From contig NZ_CP126115.1 in the NCBI RefSeq assembly GCF_030123505.1, positions 1,812,001 through 1,876,000 of the forward strand: 64,000 bases of DNA, read 5' to 3'. The notes beneath the pieces are model-generated. The model had not been told where the DNA came from and did not search any database. It saw only the letters and a list, made by a program, of their open reading frames with translations. A program made the translations under genes and the position numbers. Of this stretch, positions 26,102 to 35,715 are shown one piece after another; the stretch's first letter is position 1, and each line of letters opens with the position of its first letter. The DNA comes from Neobacillus sp. YX16 (lineage in GTDB: Bacteria > Bacillota > Bacilli > Bacillales > Cytobacillaceae).

Positions 26102-27205
26102 ATGAAAATAGTAGTAAGCGGCGGTGGAACTGGAGGACATATTTATCCGGCTCTTGCACTCATAAGGGAAATACAAAAAGAAAATAAGGATGCGCAAGTT
26201 TTATACATAGGGACAAAGAGCGGGTTGGAAAGTACAATTGTTCCTCGGGAAAAGATTCCTTTTAAATCTATCCATATTACCGGATTCAAAAGAAAATTAT
26301 CCTTAGATAATATCAAAACGATTGTAAGATTCTTAAAAGGTGCTAGGGACAGTAAAAAAATGCTAAAAGAATTCCAGCCTGATATTGTAATTGGAACAGG
26401 TGGTTATGTCTGTGGGCCCGTTGTATATGCAGCTGCTAAATTAAAAATTCCAACCATTGTCCACGAGCAGAATAGTGTTCCTGGGTTAACAAATAAATTT
26501 TTAAGCAGATATGTTAACAAGATTGCTATTTGTTTTGAAGAGGCACGAGAATATTTCCCAAAAGAAAAAGTGGTTTTTACTGGTAACCCGCGGGCATCCG
26601 AAGTCATTGGGCAAGATGGCATTAAAGGAAGACTTTCAACAGGCTTAAGTACGACAATGCCAGCAGTATTAATTTTCGGGGGCAGCCGTGGTGCAAGACC
26701 CATAAATGATGCTGTTGTTAAGGCGCTATCTGAATTTGGTGAAAAGCCCTATCAAGTCCTGTATATTACGGGGGATGTGCATTTTGACGACGTGCAAAAA
26801 GAAGCTGAACTTGTTGGGAATCCTAAAAACGTAGTGATTAAGCCTTTTATTCATAACATGCCTGAGGTTCTGGCAGGGATTGACTTAGTTGTCTCAAGAG
26901 CAGGTGCAACGACACTTGCTGAAATCACTTCATTAGGAATTCCGAGTATTCTCGTGCCAAGTCCTTATGTTACGAATAATCATCAAGAAAAAAATGCAAG
27001 GTCACTTAGTGACCATGGAGCAGCAGAATTACTTATTGAGAAAGACTTAAATAGCAAAAGTCTAATTCAACATATAGACAAAATTCTGTTAGACCAAGAG
27101 AATCTAAAAATGATGAAAATAAAAGCAAAAAATTTAGGGGTACCGGACTCTGCTGAAAGGCTAAATAAACTTATGAAACAGCTAGTCCAAGGAAAACAAA
27201 AGTAG
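26102..27205 (+). CDS. murG: Undecaprenyl-PP-MurNAc-pentapeptide GlcNAc transferase MurG
   Basis: MurG adds GlcNAc from UDP-GlcNAc to lipid I to form lipid II, at the cytoplasmic face of the membrane. The 367-residue GT-B glycosyltransferase has [11 protein letters not shown] at 7-17 (first glycine-rich loop), GTGGYVCGP near 99-107, the FGGSRGA loop, and the UDP-GlcNAc signature [15 protein letters not shown] follows GAGGTGGGCAT. It heads the run murG-murB. Confidence 0.97.
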   Translation: MKIVVSGGGTGGHIYPALALIREIQKENKDAQVLYIGTKSGLESTIVPREKIPFKSIHITGFKRKLSLDNIKTIVRFLKGARDSKKMLKEFQPDIVIGTGGYVCGPVVYAAAKLKIPTIVHEQNSVPGLTNKFLSRYVNKIAICFEEAREYFPKEKVVFTGNPRASEVIGQDGIKGRLSTGLSTTMPAVLIFGGSRGARPINDAVVKALSEFGEKPYQVLYITGDVHFDDVQKEAELVGNPKNVVIKPFIHNMPEVLAGIDLVVSRAGATTLAEITSLGIPSILVPSPYVTNNHQEKNARSLSDHGAAELLIEKDLNSKSLIQHIDKILLDQENLKMMKIKAKNLGVPDSAERLNKLMKQLVQGKQK

Positions 27206-27268
27206 CCCAATACAGTTTTTAGCATAAACTAAAACTATACGTTTGTTTTGAAAGATAGGGTGATAGGA

Positions 27269-28177
27269 ATGGACGGATTATTTACAGAAGTTCAAGAATT
27301 AAATATTGGCAAAGTGAAGAGAAATGAACCGCTATCCCAGCATACAACAATGAAAATTGGAGGTCCGGCTGATCTCTTTATTGAACCATCATCATTGGAA
27401 AATATTCAAAAAGTAATGAACCTCATTAAGGAACGTCAACTTCCCTGGAGAGCTATTGGCAGAGGATCTAATCTTCTTGTTTCTGATAAGGGGATTGAAG
27501 GTGTGGTAATAAGATTAGGTTCTGGATTAAACCATCTATCCATTAATGAGTCCACTATTACAGTTGGAGGAGGACATTCTTTAGTCAGCTTATCAACATT
27601 AATTTCGAAGAGGGGCATGTCTGGACTTGAATTTGCCAGCGGCATTCCAGGATCTGTTGGTGGAGCAGTTTATATGAACGCAGGAGCACATGGCTCTGAT
27701 ATTAGTAAGATTTTAACAAGGGCGCATATATTGTTTGAAGACGGGTCCATTGAATGGCTTTCAAATGATGAAATGGAGTTCACCTATAGGACCTCTGTCC
27801 TCCAAAAGAAACGCCCTGGTATCGTACTTGAAGCGGAATTTAAGCTGACAATGGGTGATAGGACTGCTATTGTTTCCAAAATGCAAAAAAATAAAGATTA
27901 TCGCAAAGAAACACAGCCGTGGAATTTCCCGTGTGCAGGAAGTATTTTTCGTAACCCGCTTCCAAATTATGCCGGTAAATTAATTGAGGAAGCCGGCTTA
28001 AAAGGTTTCCAAATTGGCGGTGCAAAAATCTCAGAAATGCACGGAAATTTCATTGTAAATGCCGGTAATGCAACTGCCAAGGATGTATTAGATTTAATTC
28101 AGTATATTAAAGATAAAATTCTACATTTATATGGAATTAAAATGGAGACTGAGGTAGAAATTATTGGCCGTAAGTAA
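27269..28177 (+). CDS. murB: UDP-N-acetylenolpyruvoylglucosamine reductase MurB
   Basis: A flavoenzyme that reduces UDP-GlcNAc-enolpyruvate to UDP-MurNAc with NADPH. The 302-residue protein has the FAD-binding [10 protein letters not shown] at 64-73, [21 protein letters not shown] and the catalytic serine in CAGSIFRNP, characteristic of the type II enzyme. ATG at 27269 follows AGGGTGATAGG and gives the B. subtilis-like length. An in-frame start seven codons upstream has no ribosome binding site. Confidence 0.96.
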   Translation: MDGLFTEVQELNIGKVKRNEPLSQHTTMKIGGPADLFIEPSSLENIQKVMNLIKERQLPWRAIGRGSNLLVSDKGIEGVVIRLGSGLNHLSINESTITVGGGHSLVSLSTLISKRGMSGLEFASGIPGSVGGAVYMNAGAHGSDISKILTRAHILFEDGSIEWLSNDEMEFTYRTSVLQKKRPGIVLEAEFKLTMGDRTAIVSKMQKNKDYRKETQPWNFPCAGSIFRNPLPNYAGKLIEEAGLKGFQIGGAKISEMHGNFIVNAGNATAKDVLDLIQYIKDKILHLYGIKMETEVEIIGRK

Positions 28178-28208
28178 TAAGAATTAATCGTACTTATTAC
28201 AAATTTTG

Positions 28209-28295
28209 TGTTATAATTACTCATTATAAATATGGGAAAAAACTGAGAAAATGAATGACGGCATGATTTTTCGTGCCGTTGTTTTCGCTTTTTAG
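28209..28295 (+). promoter_or_regulatory. Promoter-plus-hairpin leader ahead of divIB
   Basis: TGTTATAAT (28209-28217) is a perfect extended -10 element. Some 40 bases later an ACGGCA (28258-28263)/TGCCGT (28274-28279) stem is followed by a T-rich tail (TGTTTTCGCTTTTT), which is terminator-like. A promoter followed by a hairpin and T tract, 75 bases before divIB, could be a murB terminator overlapping a divIB promoter, or an attenuator. Confidence 0.45.
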
Positions 28296-28369
28296 GCAGG
28301 AAAAGCGGGTAGAAATCATAGGTTTTCTTTTAGGACATGCTAAGCGTTATTCTTAATGGAGGGAAGTGT

Positions 28370-29170
28370 ATGGATAAAGGTAAGATTGTCGCTCTTGAGG
28401 ATCGAATTCCAAAGCTTAAAGAGCAAAGACGTCGTAAAGCCAATAGAAGGCTCATTATTCTTCTATTTTTGTTCTTTACCATGATTGCCGTCGTTGCATA
28501 TGTACAGTCGCCATTAAGTCATGTTAAAAAGATAACCATTAAGGGAAATGATTTACTGTCAACAAATGAAATAATCAGTACCAGTCATTTATCAAAAAAA
28601 ACAAATATTTGGAGTGTAAAGAAAGATTCAATTGAATTAAATCTACAAAAGGTGAATGTTATTAAAGAGGCAAAGGTTAAAATTGTATGGCCAAATACAG
28701 TAATGATTGAGATTGAGGAACGAAAAAAAATTGCTTATCTCGAGTCGGATAACTCCTATTACCCTGTTATGGAAAACGGAAAAATCCTTAAGGATAGGGA
28801 AGTGTCTGAAATACCTGTCAGTGCACCCATTCTTTTTAAATTTAAAGAGGGAGCTATCCTTAAAGAAACAGTCTCTGCTCTTGAAGAGCTTCCGGATGAA
28901 GTTCTAAACGCAATCTCTGAAGTACACTATACCCCGAAAAAAACGGATCAATATCATATTTCTTTATTTATGAATGATGGTTTTGAAGTAAGTGCCACAT
29001 TACGAAGTTTTTCGGAAAAAATGATTCATTATCCTTCAATCATTAGCCAGTTAGATCCTAACAAAAAGGGTATTATCGATTTAGAGGTAGGTTCATATTT
29101 TAAAGCCTATGAATTGAAAGCGGACGAATCGGAGGAATCAGAAATTGAGAATGATAAAGGTGAAGGGTAA
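28370..29170 (+). CDS. divIB: Cell division protein DivIB (FtsQ family)
   Basis: A bitopic divisome protein: a charged cytoplasmic N-terminus (KEQRRRKANRR, 18-28), one transmembrane helix (about 28-46), an extracellular POTRA domain (about 49-118) and a beta domain to about 230, with an acidic tail. It stabilises FtsL/DivIC at the septum and is needed in B. subtilis at high temperature and during sporulation. ATG at 28370 follows GGAGGGAAGTGT. An in-frame start 33 bases upstream lacks a site. Its 3' end overlaps ylxW by 26 bases. Confidence 0.93.
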   Translation: MDKGKIVALEDRIPKLKEQRRRKANRRLIILLFLFFTMIAVVAYVQSPLSHVKKITIKGNDLLSTNEIISTSHLSKKTNIWSVKKDSIELNLQKVNVIKEAKVKIVWPNTVMIEIEERKKIAYLESDNSYYPVMENGKILKDREVSEIPVSAPILFKFKEGAILKETVSALEELPDEVLNAISEVHYTPKKTDQYHISLFMNDGFEVSATLRSFSEKMIHYPSIISQLDPNKKGIIDLEVGSYFKAYELKADESEESEIENDKGEG

Positions 29171-29858
29171 GCATGTAATTTTATCCCTTGTATGCCTTGT
29201 TCTTGGGTTTATGATTGCATTTTCTTATCACTTTACTCAAAAAGAAATAAATAAAAAAAATAAAAATTTAACAAGTAAACAATGGGAAAAAACCTTAGAC
29301 CTGAGAAATCAATTAATTGAAATTGAAGAATTGAATCGGAAATTACAAAAGGAATTAAACCAAAAGCAAGAGAAAGTACTAGAAAACGAAAAAGACCTTT
29401 CAAAAGAAGCGGAAGCCTATCTGAATCTTGCCGAAGATGCAGAGAATTACCGAATGTTCTTAGGGAAAGTTAAGGTTAAGGGACAAGGTGTAAAGGTACA
29501 GTTATCAGATGGAGCCTATGACCCAGAGGAAGAAAATATTAATAACTATCTTGTTCATGAACACCATGTTTTTAAAGTAATCAATGAACTTTACATCTCA
29601 GGTGCTGCTGCCATTGCCATAAATGGCCAAAGATTAACAAGCCAGTCCTATATACTATGTGACGGACCTGTTATTACGGTTGATGGAATTCAACATCCAG
29701 CACCGTTTGTTATTACAGCTATTGGTGACCCTGATGTATTGACGTCTGCATTAAACCTTACCGGTGGTGTGAAAGATCAACTCGTTAACGATAATATTGT
29801 CTTTACTTTAGAAAAACAGAACGAAGTTATCCTAAATCCCATTTTAGGAAACTCATAG
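29145..29858 (+). CDS. ylxW: DUF881 family protein YlxW
   Basis: A 237-residue single-pass membrane protein (helix about 9-27) with a coiled coil (about 40-95) and an extracellular DUF881 domain (about 105-235). The family is found beside division genes in Firmicutes and Actinobacteria; its function is unknown. TTG at 29145 has GGAGG nine bases upstream, inside divIB. ATG two codons later is possible but poorly spaced. It is the first of two tandem DUF881 paralogues, as in B. subtilis. Confidence 0.88.
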   Translation: MRMIKVKGKHVILSLVCLVLGFMIAFSYHFTQKEINKKNKNLTSKQWEKTLDLRNQLIEIEELNRKLQKELNQKQEKVLENEKDLSKEAEAYLNLAEDAENYRMFLGKVKVKGQGVKVQLSDGAYDPEEENINNYLVHEHHVFKVINELYISGAAAIAINGQRLTSQSYILCDGPVITVDGIQHPAPFVITAIGDPDVLTSALNLTGGVKDQLVNDNIVFTLEKQNEVILNPILGNS

Positions 29859-29909
29859 ATATTGAATATGTCCACGAAAAGATAAATTTTAAAAGGTAAG
29901 GTGAAAAAA

Positions 29910-30647
29910 GTGGACAAGCATAAAAATAATATTAGTTTTATTGCAATATCCACAGTAATTGGTTTTATGATTGCCATTCAGTTTCAAACTGTAAAGGAAC
30001 CTGTCGAACGCGATACTCGTGATTTGTGGCAGCTGCGGGAGGCTTTGCTCCAAGAAAAAGAATTGCAATCGGAGTTAGTAAGTGAAATTAGATCCAATGA
30101 AGAAAAATTACTGGCCTATGAATCAAAGCAAAAGCAGAGTAAGGAACAGGCTTTAAGAGATACGATAAATGAATTGAAAAATGAGGCCGGATTGACGGAA
30201 GTACAAGTTCCAGGTCTAACGTTGAAAATTCAACCTATTTTGGAGGAAATCCAATTAGGAACACCAGTATCAAAGGATGTTTCACCTGAACTGCTAAAAA
30301 GATTATTGAATGAATTAAATATGTATGACGCAAAGTACGTATCAGTAGATGGTCAAAGAATTATCAATACTACGGTTATAAGAGATATCAATAATGAAAC
30401 AAAAGTTGATGGTCATGCAATATCAAGTTTACCGATAGAAGTTAAAGTCGGTGTAGATAATATTGAAATAGCCGAAAAACTATACAATCGGATAAAAGCA
30501 TCTAAAGCTACAGAGGAATTTTTCACTGAAAACCTTAAGCTGGTTATTTCAGAACCAACCCCTGAGGTTACCATCCCCGCATATGATAACCCTATCCGGA
30601 TTCGATTTTTAGAGTCATTGAAGGCGAATGAAGGAGGGAATACATAA
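29910..30647 (+). CDS. ylxX: DUF881 family protein YlxX
   Basis: The second DUF881 paralogue: 245 residues, membrane helix near 8-25, coiled coil about 45-95, and an extracellular DUF881 domain. GTG at 29910 was preferred over GTG at 29901 because the latter forms part of the ribosome binding site AAGGTAAGGTG. It overlaps the start of sbp by one base (TAATG). It and YlxW may act as a pair at the envelope, an inference from tandem conservation only. Confidence 0.87.
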   Translation: MDKHKNNISFIAISTVIGFMIAIQFQTVKEPVERDTRDLWQLREALLQEKELQSELVSEIRSNEEKLLAYESKQKQSKEQALRDTINELKNEAGLTEVQVPGLTLKIQPILEEIQLGTPVSKDVSPELLKRLLNELNMYDAKYVSVDGQRIINTTVIRDINNETKVDGHAISSLPIEVKVGVDNIEIAEKLYNRIKASKATEEFFTENLKLVISEPTPEVTIPAYDNPIRIRFLESLKANEGGNT

Positions 30648-31000
30648 TGTGGCTGCCGGTATTAGGATTAATCCTTGGAGTATTTCTTGGTCTATTAACA
30701 GATATTAGGATTCCTGAAGAATATTCTAATTATTTATCTATAGCAGTTCTCGCAGCTCTTGACACCTTATTTGGTGGAATAAGGGCGCATCTGCAAAATA
30801 TTTATGATGAAAAAGTTTTTGTTTCTGGTTTCTTTTTTAATATAATACTCGCTGCAAGTTTAGCTTTTCTAGGCGTTCATCTTGGTGTAGACTTGTATTT
30901 AGCAGCTGTTTTTGCCTTTGGTGTACGCTTATTTCAAAATATAGCTGTAATAAGACGAATATTATTGACAAAATGGTCAAAAAACAAAGAAAAAATATAA
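30647..31000 (+). CDS. sbp: Small basic protein Sbp (DUF1290)
   Basis: A 117-residue integral membrane protein with about three helices and a basic C-terminus (RRILLTKWSKNKEK). Sbp is conserved between ylxX and ftsA in Bacillus; its role is unknown. The ATG shares a base with the ylxX stop, and GGAGGG lies upstream. About 138 bases containing promoter-like sequences separate it from ftsA. Confidence 0.92.
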   Translation: MWLPVLGLILGVFLGLLTDIRIPEEYSNYLSIAVLAALDTLFGGIRAHLQNIYDEKVFVSGFFFNIILAASLAFLGVHLGVDLYLAAVFAFGVRLFQNIAVIRRILLTKWSKNKEKI

Positions 31001-31017
31001 AAAAATTGATTTTTTTA

Positions 31018-31045
31018 AAGGGAATTATTTAGTTGTGACGAATAA
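31018..31045 (+). promoter_or_regulatory. Candidate sigma H promoter upstream of ftsA-ftsZ
   Basis: AAGGGAATT (31018-31026) matches the sigma H -35 (RnAGGAWWW) except for one base, and GACGAATAA (31037-31045) fits the -10 (RnnGAATWW). The spacer is 10 bp, at the short end. B. subtilis ftsAZ has a sigma H promoter here that drives the polar septation burst, so the location is right. Confidence 0.48.
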
Positions 31046-31138
31046 TTTTATAAGATATAGGTGTGTACTTTTTTATTATTATATCTTGTGAAATATAAAT
31101 GTTGTTCGACTGAAGTAATGCTAAGGAGGTGCCAAAGA

Positions 31139-32428
31139 ATGAACAGCAATGAAATATATGTAAGTCTTGACATCGGTACATCCAGTGTAAAAGTAATCAT
31201 CGGTGAAATTGTCAATGACTCTATCAATATAATTGGTGTTGGGAATGTAAATTCAGAAGGGCTGCGTAAAGGATCTATCATTGACATTAATGATACCGTT
31301 CATTCTATTAAACGTGCTATTGAAGAAGCAGAAAGAATGATTGGAATGGAAATACGCCAAGTGATTGTGGGTATTTCTGGTAATCAGGTTGCTCTTGAAC
31401 CATGCCGTGGAATTGTAGGGGTTTCTAGTCAAAATCGTGAAATTACCAATGATGATGTTAGACGTGTTATTGAAGAAGCTCAAGTAGTTTCTATTCCTCA
31501 AGATAGAGAGATTATCGGAGTAATACGAAAACAATTTATCCTTGATGGTAAGGATGAAATTAATAATCCATGTGGCATGATTGGCGTTCGTTTGGAAGTT
31601 GAAGGAACACTTATCACTGGATCAAATGCTATTATTACAAATACACTGCGTTGTGTAGAACGTGCTGGTTTAGAAATTACAGATATTATTTTACAGCCGC
31701 TTGCAGCTGGTGATTATGCATTGTCAAAGGATGAGAAGAATTTAGGTGTAGCATTAATTGATTTAGGCGGCGGATCTACAACCATTGCTTATTTCGAACA
31801 AGGATACTTGGCTGCAACTAGTGTAATTCCTGTTGGAGGAGATTTAATTACAAATGACCTTTCAAAGGTATTACACACTTCTACTGAGGATGCTGAAAAA
31901 ATTAAAGTTAAATATGGACATGCTTTTTACGATGATGCTTCAGAGGATGAATTCTTCAGTGTTCCTATTATAGGAAGTGATCAGCATCAGCAATTTAATC
32001 AATTATATGTATCTGAAATCATAGAAGCTAGAATGGAAGAAATTTTCGAATTGATTGCTCATGAATTGAAACGATTAGGAATAAATGATTTACCTGGAGG
32101 ATTCGTTTTTACAGGTGGTACTGCAAATATGCAAGGTGTATTAGAACTTGCTCAATCTATATTCCAAAGTCCAGTTCGCAAAGCCGTTCCCAATTATATT
32201 GGAGTAAGAGAACCTCAATATACAACTGCGGTTGGTTTAATCAAATATGCATACAAGAATGCTAGATTACCAGGTGGGACCTTCGTCGCTTCAGCACCTG
32301 TTTCTGAACCAATCGAGAAGAAAGTTCAAAAACAACAACAACAACAACCAAAAGCAAAGCCAGAAAAACATCCGGAAGATAAGATGTCATCAAAAGTAAA
32401 AAAATTCCTTGGTCTCTTTTTCGAATAA
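31139..32428 (+). CDS. ftsA: Cell division protein FtsA
   Basis: An actin-like ATPase that tethers FtsZ to the membrane. The 429-residue protein shows the phosphate 1 motif DIGTSSVK at 11-18, the phosphate 2 region LIDLGGGSTT, and a C-terminal amphipathic helix (SSKVKKFLGLFFE) for membrane binding, preceded by a Q-rich linker. ATG at 31139 has AAGGAGGTG upstream. An upstream in-frame ATG at 31061 would add a hydrophobic leader never seen in FtsA and is rejected. It is 42 bases from ftsZ. Confidence 0.97.
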   Translation: MNSNEIYVSLDIGTSSVKVIIGEIVNDSINIIGVGNVNSEGLRKGSIIDINDTVHSIKRAIEEAERMIGMEIRQVIVGISGNQVALEPCRGIVGVSSQNREITNDDVRRVIEEAQVVSIPQDREIIGVIRKQFILDGKDEINNPCGMIGVRLEVEGTLITGSNAIITNTLRCVERAGLEITDIILQPLAAGDYALSKDEKNLGVALIDLGGGSTTIAYFEQGYLAATSVIPVGGDLITNDLSKVLHTSTEDAEKIKVKYGHAFYDDASEDEFFSVPIIGSDQHQQFNQLYVSEIIEARMEEIFELIAHELKRLGINDLPGGFVFTGGTANMQGVLELAQSIFQSPVRKAVPNYIGVREPQYTTAVGLIKYAYKNARLPGGTFVASAPVSEPIEKKVQKQQQQQPKAKPEKHPEDKMSSKVKKFLGLFFE

Positions 32429-32470
32429 GCTAACACGAAAAGGAATATCGACGAATTAGGAGGATTTGTC

Positions 32471-33604
32471 ATGTTAGAGTTTGATACAAATTTAGATTCT
32501 CTTGCTACTATAAAAGTTATTGGGGTTGGCGGCGGAGGAAACAATGCAGTAAACCGAATGATTGAACATGGTGTTCAAGGAGTAGAATTCATCGCAGTTA
32601 ATACCGATGCACAAGCTTTAAACCTTTCAAAAGCAGAAGTGAAAATGCAAATTGGCTCAAAATTAACTAGAGGACTTGGTGCAGGTGCAAATCCTGAGGT
32701 TGGTAAGAAAGCTGCAGAAGAAAGTAAAGAGCAATTAGAAGACGCTCTGCGTGGTGCGGATATGGTGTTTGTAACTGCTGGTATGGGTGGCGGAACAGGT
32801 ACAGGTGCGGCACCTGTAATTGCACAAATTGCCCGTGATTTAGGTGCTTTAACGGTCGGCGTTGTAACTCGTCCGTTTACGTTTGAAGGGAAAAAGCGGT
32901 CTAATCAGGCTGCAGGTGGGATCGGCGCAATGAAAGAGGCAGTAGATACTTTGATTGTAATCCCGAATGACCGCCTTCTTGAAATTGTAGATAAAAGTAC
33001 TCCAATGCTTGAAGCATTCCGTGAAGCGGACAATGTACTCCGTCAAGGGGTTCAGGGTATTTCAGACTTAATCGCAGTTCCTGGTCTTATTAACTTGGAC
33101 TTTGCTGATGTGAAAACCATTATGTCAAACAAAGGATCTGCATTAATGGGAATTGGAATGGCAACGGGTGAAAATCGTGCAACGGAAGCGGCGAAAAAGG
33201 CTATTAGTTCTCCTTTGTTAGAAACATCTATTGATGGTGCACAAGGAGTTCTAATGAATATTACTGGCGGCAGCAACTTAAGCTTGTATGAAGTACAAGA
33301 AGCAGCTGATATTGTAGCGACAGCATCTGATCAGGAAGTAAATATGATTTTTGGATCAGTCATTAATGAAAATCATAAAGATGAAATCATTGTTACAGTT
33401 ATTGCAACCGGATTTAATGAAGAAGTTGTCCAGCCAAAGACAGCTCGTCCAGCATTTGGTCAAGCAAAACCACAGTTGAATACAATGAAGAGAGAACAAA
33501 AGCGTGAAGAAGTTCCACAAGAACCTGTGCGTAATAACAACGCACCTCAAGAGGAAACTCTAGATATCCCAACATTCTTACGTAACAGAAACCGCAGAAG
33601 ATAA
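32471..33604 (+). CDS. ftsZ: Cell division GTPase FtsZ
   Basis: The tubulin-like GTPase that forms the Z ring. In 377 residues it has the G-box motif GMGGGTGTG at 104-112, the T7 synergy loop [11 protein letters not shown] (about 207-217), an unstructured linker (about 318-358) and the C-terminal peptide [13 protein letters not shown] that binds FtsA and SepF. ATG is preceded by GGAGGATTTGTC. It is followed by a very strong terminator that ends the dcw cluster. Confidence 0.99.
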   Translation: MLEFDTNLDSLATIKVIGVGGGGNNAVNRMIEHGVQGVEFIAVNTDAQALNLSKAEVKMQIGSKLTRGLGAGANPEVGKKAAEESKEQLEDALRGADMVFVTAGMGGGTGTGAAPVIAQIARDLGALTVGVVTRPFTFEGKKRSNQAAGGIGAMKEAVDTLIVIPNDRLLEIVDKSTPMLEAFREADNVLRQGVQGISDLIAVPGLINLDFADVKTIMSNKGSALMGIGMATGENRATEAAKKAISSPLLETSIDGAQGVLMNITGGSNLSLYEVQEAADIVATASDQEVNMIFGSVINENHKDEIIVTVIATGFNEEVVQPKTARPAFGQAKPQLNTMKREQKREEVPQEPVRNNNAPQEETLDIPTFLRNRNRRR

Positions 33605-33611
33605 TTTGACG

Positions 33612-33644
33612 AAAAGCATGGTCCAAAAGGACCATGCTTTTTTT
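33612..33644 (+). terminator. Terminator after ftsZ
   Basis: AAAAGCATGGTCC/GGACCATGCTTTTTTT stem with loop AAAA and seven T, eight bases after the ftsZ stop. Confidence 0.94.
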
Positions 33645-33653
33645 ATCTAAATG

Positions 33654-33744
33654 AAATTAGACAAAATACGTTGTTTATAGTGGAAATTTCTGTTTTTTTG
33701 ATTACAGAAAGTGACACACTTTAGCCCATAAAGTAGGTTATACT
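33654..33744 (+). promoter_or_regulatory. spoIIG promoter with 22-bp spacer and Spo0A box
   Basis: GTGACA (33711-33716) and TATACT (33739-33744) are separated by exactly 22 bp, the abnormal spacing known for the Spo0A-activated sigma A promoter of the B. subtilis spoIIG operon. A reverse-strand 0A box (TTTGTCTAA, 33657-33665) lies about 90 bp before the expected start site, where activating sites lie in B. subtilis. A weaker box-like sequence (TGTGTCACT on the reverse strand) overlaps the -35. Confidence 0.66.
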
Positions 33745-33842
33745 TTTTCCTAAACAGAATAATAGAAATGAATTTCATACACCCTTATGTATAATCCATA
33801 AAGCTACTAATTTACTGGAGACATTAAAAGGGGGAAGGCTTG

Positions 33843-34781
33843 TTGTCGGTATATTTAGATGTTATTTGGGCTCTTAATCTGTTATTTGATAGCCTTCTCC
33901 TCTATCTATCAGCCATTTTTCTAAAAAGACGAATTCGAATATGGAGGTTATTAGCAGGTGGTTTTATTGGTTCATTAATCATATTATTGTCGTTTACACC
34001 ATTACACAACTATTCCAATCATCCAATATCAAAGCTTCTATTTTCGGTTGTAATGGTTTTAATTGTATTCGGTTATAAAAGATTATCATTTTTCATAAAG
34101 GCGTTAATGACTCTTTATATAACAACCTTTCTTATCGGAGGAGCATTAATTGGAGCTCATTATTTTGTACAATTTGATGCAGAGATGTCCACAAAGGTAA
34201 TGATTTCCAATGTTACGGGGTTTGGTGATCCAATCAGCTGGCTTTTTGTTATATTAGGTTTTCCAATTGCTTGGCATTTCTCAAAGAGGAATATTGAAGG
34301 AATGGAAATGACCAAAATTCAATTTGATCAGATTGTAAATGTCACTCTAAGAATTAATGCAGAATCTTTTACTTTTAAAGGTCTAGTCGACAGTGGAAAT
34401 CAGCTTTATGATCCATTAACCAAACTTCCTGTTATGTTTGTTTCTATCAAGAATATCTTTGAAAATGTGGCCGAACCGGTAAAAAAAATGGCAGCCGATC
34501 CTGAATCTCTGATTCTCGGAAATGTGGAATTTCCGGTTGAATGGCAAAATAAGCTAAGGATTGTACCTTGCCGGGTGGTAGGACAAGAGCATCAACTTAT
34601 CGTTGCTGTTAAGCCTGACTCAATATTGATTGACGCTAAGGGTGAAAGTTATTTATGTGAAAAAGGCCTTGTATCGTTTACTATGCAGCAATTATCTGCC
34701 GATGATGCCTTTCAATGCATTGTCCATCCAAAAATGCTCACCGGGCCAAAACAGCATGATGATTCGGCGAAAGTAAGCTAA
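33843..34781 (+). CDS. spoIIGA: Sigma E-processing peptidase SpoIIGA
   Basis: A membrane aspartic protease that cleaves pro-sigma E in the mother cell after SpoIIR signals from the forespore. The 312-residue protein has five N-terminal membrane helices (to about 147) and a C-terminal protease domain with the catalytic Asp183 in LVDSGNQLYDPL; it works as a dimer. TTG at 33843 gives MSVYLDVIW, collinear with the known N-terminus; TTG one codon earlier is also possible. GGGGGAAGG precedes. It is co-transcribed with sigE 44 bases downstream. Confidence 0.94.
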   Translation: MSVYLDVIWALNLLFDSLLLYLSAIFLKRRIRIWRLLAGGFIGSLIILLSFTPLHNYSNHPISKLLFSVVMVLIVFGYKRLSFFIKALMTLYITTFLIGGALIGAHYFVQFDAEMSTKVMISNVTGFGDPISWLFVILGFPIAWHFSKRNIEGMEMTKIQFDQIVNVTLRINAESFTFKGLVDSGNQLYDPLTKLPVMFVSIKNIFENVAEPVKKMAADPESLILGNVEFPVEWQNKLRIVPCRVVGQEHQLIVAVKPDSILIDAKGESYLCEKGLVSFTMQQLSADDAFQCIVHPKMLTGPKQHDDSAKVS

Positions 34782-34825
34782 TAATACTATACTCGTAAAA
34801 ACAGATTTTAGAAGGAGGAACTTGC

Positions 34826-35545
34826 GTGAAAAAATGGAGACTTCGCTTATCCTACTACTGGTATAAGATACTAATCAAATTAGGAATTAAAAGTGATGAA
34901 GTTTATTATATTGGCGGCAGCGAAGCCTTACCGCCTCCTTTAAGTAAAGATGAAGAAGAGGTGCTTTTAAATAAGCTTCCAGGCGGTGATAAGGCCGCAA
35001 GATCGATATTAATCGAACGTAACCTTCGGCTTGTCGTGTATATCGCTAGAAAATTTGAAAATACCGGAATTAATATTGAGGACTTAATTAGTATTGGTAC
35101 CATTGGCTTAATTAAAGCAGTTAACACGTTTAATCCTGAGAAAAAGATTAAGCTGGCTACATATGCGTCCAGATGCATTGAAAATGAAATTCTCATGTAC
35201 TTGCGCAGAAATAATAAAATTAGATCTGAAGTTTCATTTGATGAACCATTAAATATTGATTGGGACGGTAATGAATTATTACTATCAGATGTTTTGGGGA
35301 CAGATGATGATATCATTACGAAGGATTTAGAAGCGAATGTGGATAGAAAACTATTAACCAAAGCTCTGCACCAACTAAGTGATAGGGAAAAGCAAATCAT
35401 GGAGCTTCGCTTCGGACTTACCAATGGAGAAGAAAAAACACAGAAGGACGTAGCCGATATGCTTGGTATTTCTCAATCATATATATCCCGTCTGGAAAAA
35501 AGAATAATCAAAAGATTAAGAAAAGAATTTAATAAGATGGTATAA
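34826..35545 (+). CDS. sigE: RNA polymerase sigma E factor (pro-sigma E)
   Basis: The first mother-cell sigma factor of sporulation. The 239-residue precursor has the inhibitory pro-sequence (about residues 1-27, [20 protein letters not shown] amphipathic part) ahead of the processing region SDEVYYIGG. Sigma70 region 2 follows ([19 protein letters not shown] to [13 protein letters not shown]), then region 4 with the helix-turn-helix [22 protein letters not shown]. It starts with GTG after AAGGAGGAACTTGC. Its activator SpoIIGA is encoded directly upstream. Confidence 0.98.
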   Translation: MKKWRLRLSYYWYKILIKLGIKSDEVYYIGGSEALPPPLSKDEEEVLLNKLPGGDKAARSILIERNLRLVVYIARKFENTGINIEDLISIGTIGLIKAVNTFNPEKKIKLATYASRCIENEILMYLRRNNKIRSEVSFDEPLNIDWDGNELLLSDVLGTDDDIITKDLEANVDRKLLTKALHQLSDREKQIMELRFGLTNGEEKTQKDVADMLGISQSYISRLEKRIIKRLRKEFNKMV

Positions 35546-35648
35546 GGTTACAAAAAAAGATTTTTTTTACTTATGGAAAGACCATTGAAACCAAAGTAAT
35601 CATCGTATTTTTCGACTAATCCTTGGCAATTCCTTAAAAACTACAAGT

Positions 35649-35677
35649 GCATATTTTTCCTCCTCAAGGAAATACTG
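35649..35677 (+). promoter_or_regulatory. Sigma F-type promoter for sigG
   Basis: GCATA (35649-35653) matches the sigma F -35 (GYWTA), and GGAAATACTG (35668-35677) matches the -10 (GGnrAnAmTw) at nine of its ten positions, given the degenerate ones. The spacer is 14 bp, shorter than usual, which would weaken it. In B. subtilis sigG is read first by sigma F and then by sigma G. The spacer contains CCTCCTC, complementary to the sigG ribosome binding site. Confidence 0.58.
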
Positions 35678-35707
35678 TTTTTTGTACAGCAACTCCTATG
35701 AGGAGGG
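35659..35707 (+). promoter_or_regulatory. RBS-masking inverted repeat upstream of sigG
   Basis: CCTCCTC at 35659-35665 is the exact complement of GAGGAGG at 35700-35706, the sigG Shine-Dalgarno; TTTT/AAAA extends the pairing past a bulged G. The left arm lies within the sigma F promoter, so only read-through RNA from spoIIG would carry it and have its RBS masked. A second short hairpin, CTCCT-ATG-AGGAG (35693-35705), would be present in any transcript. Confidence 0.68.
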
Positions 35708-35715
35708 AAAAGGGA

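Noticed and set aside
31061..31138. N-terminal extension of FtsA from an upstream ATG
   Set aside because: The extra residues are hydrophobic and unlike any FtsA, whereas ATG at 31139 has an AAGGAGGTG site.
34906..35424. 172-codon ORF antisense to sigE
   Set aside because: A shadow of the highly conserved sigE frame; no ribosome binding site and no recognisable product.
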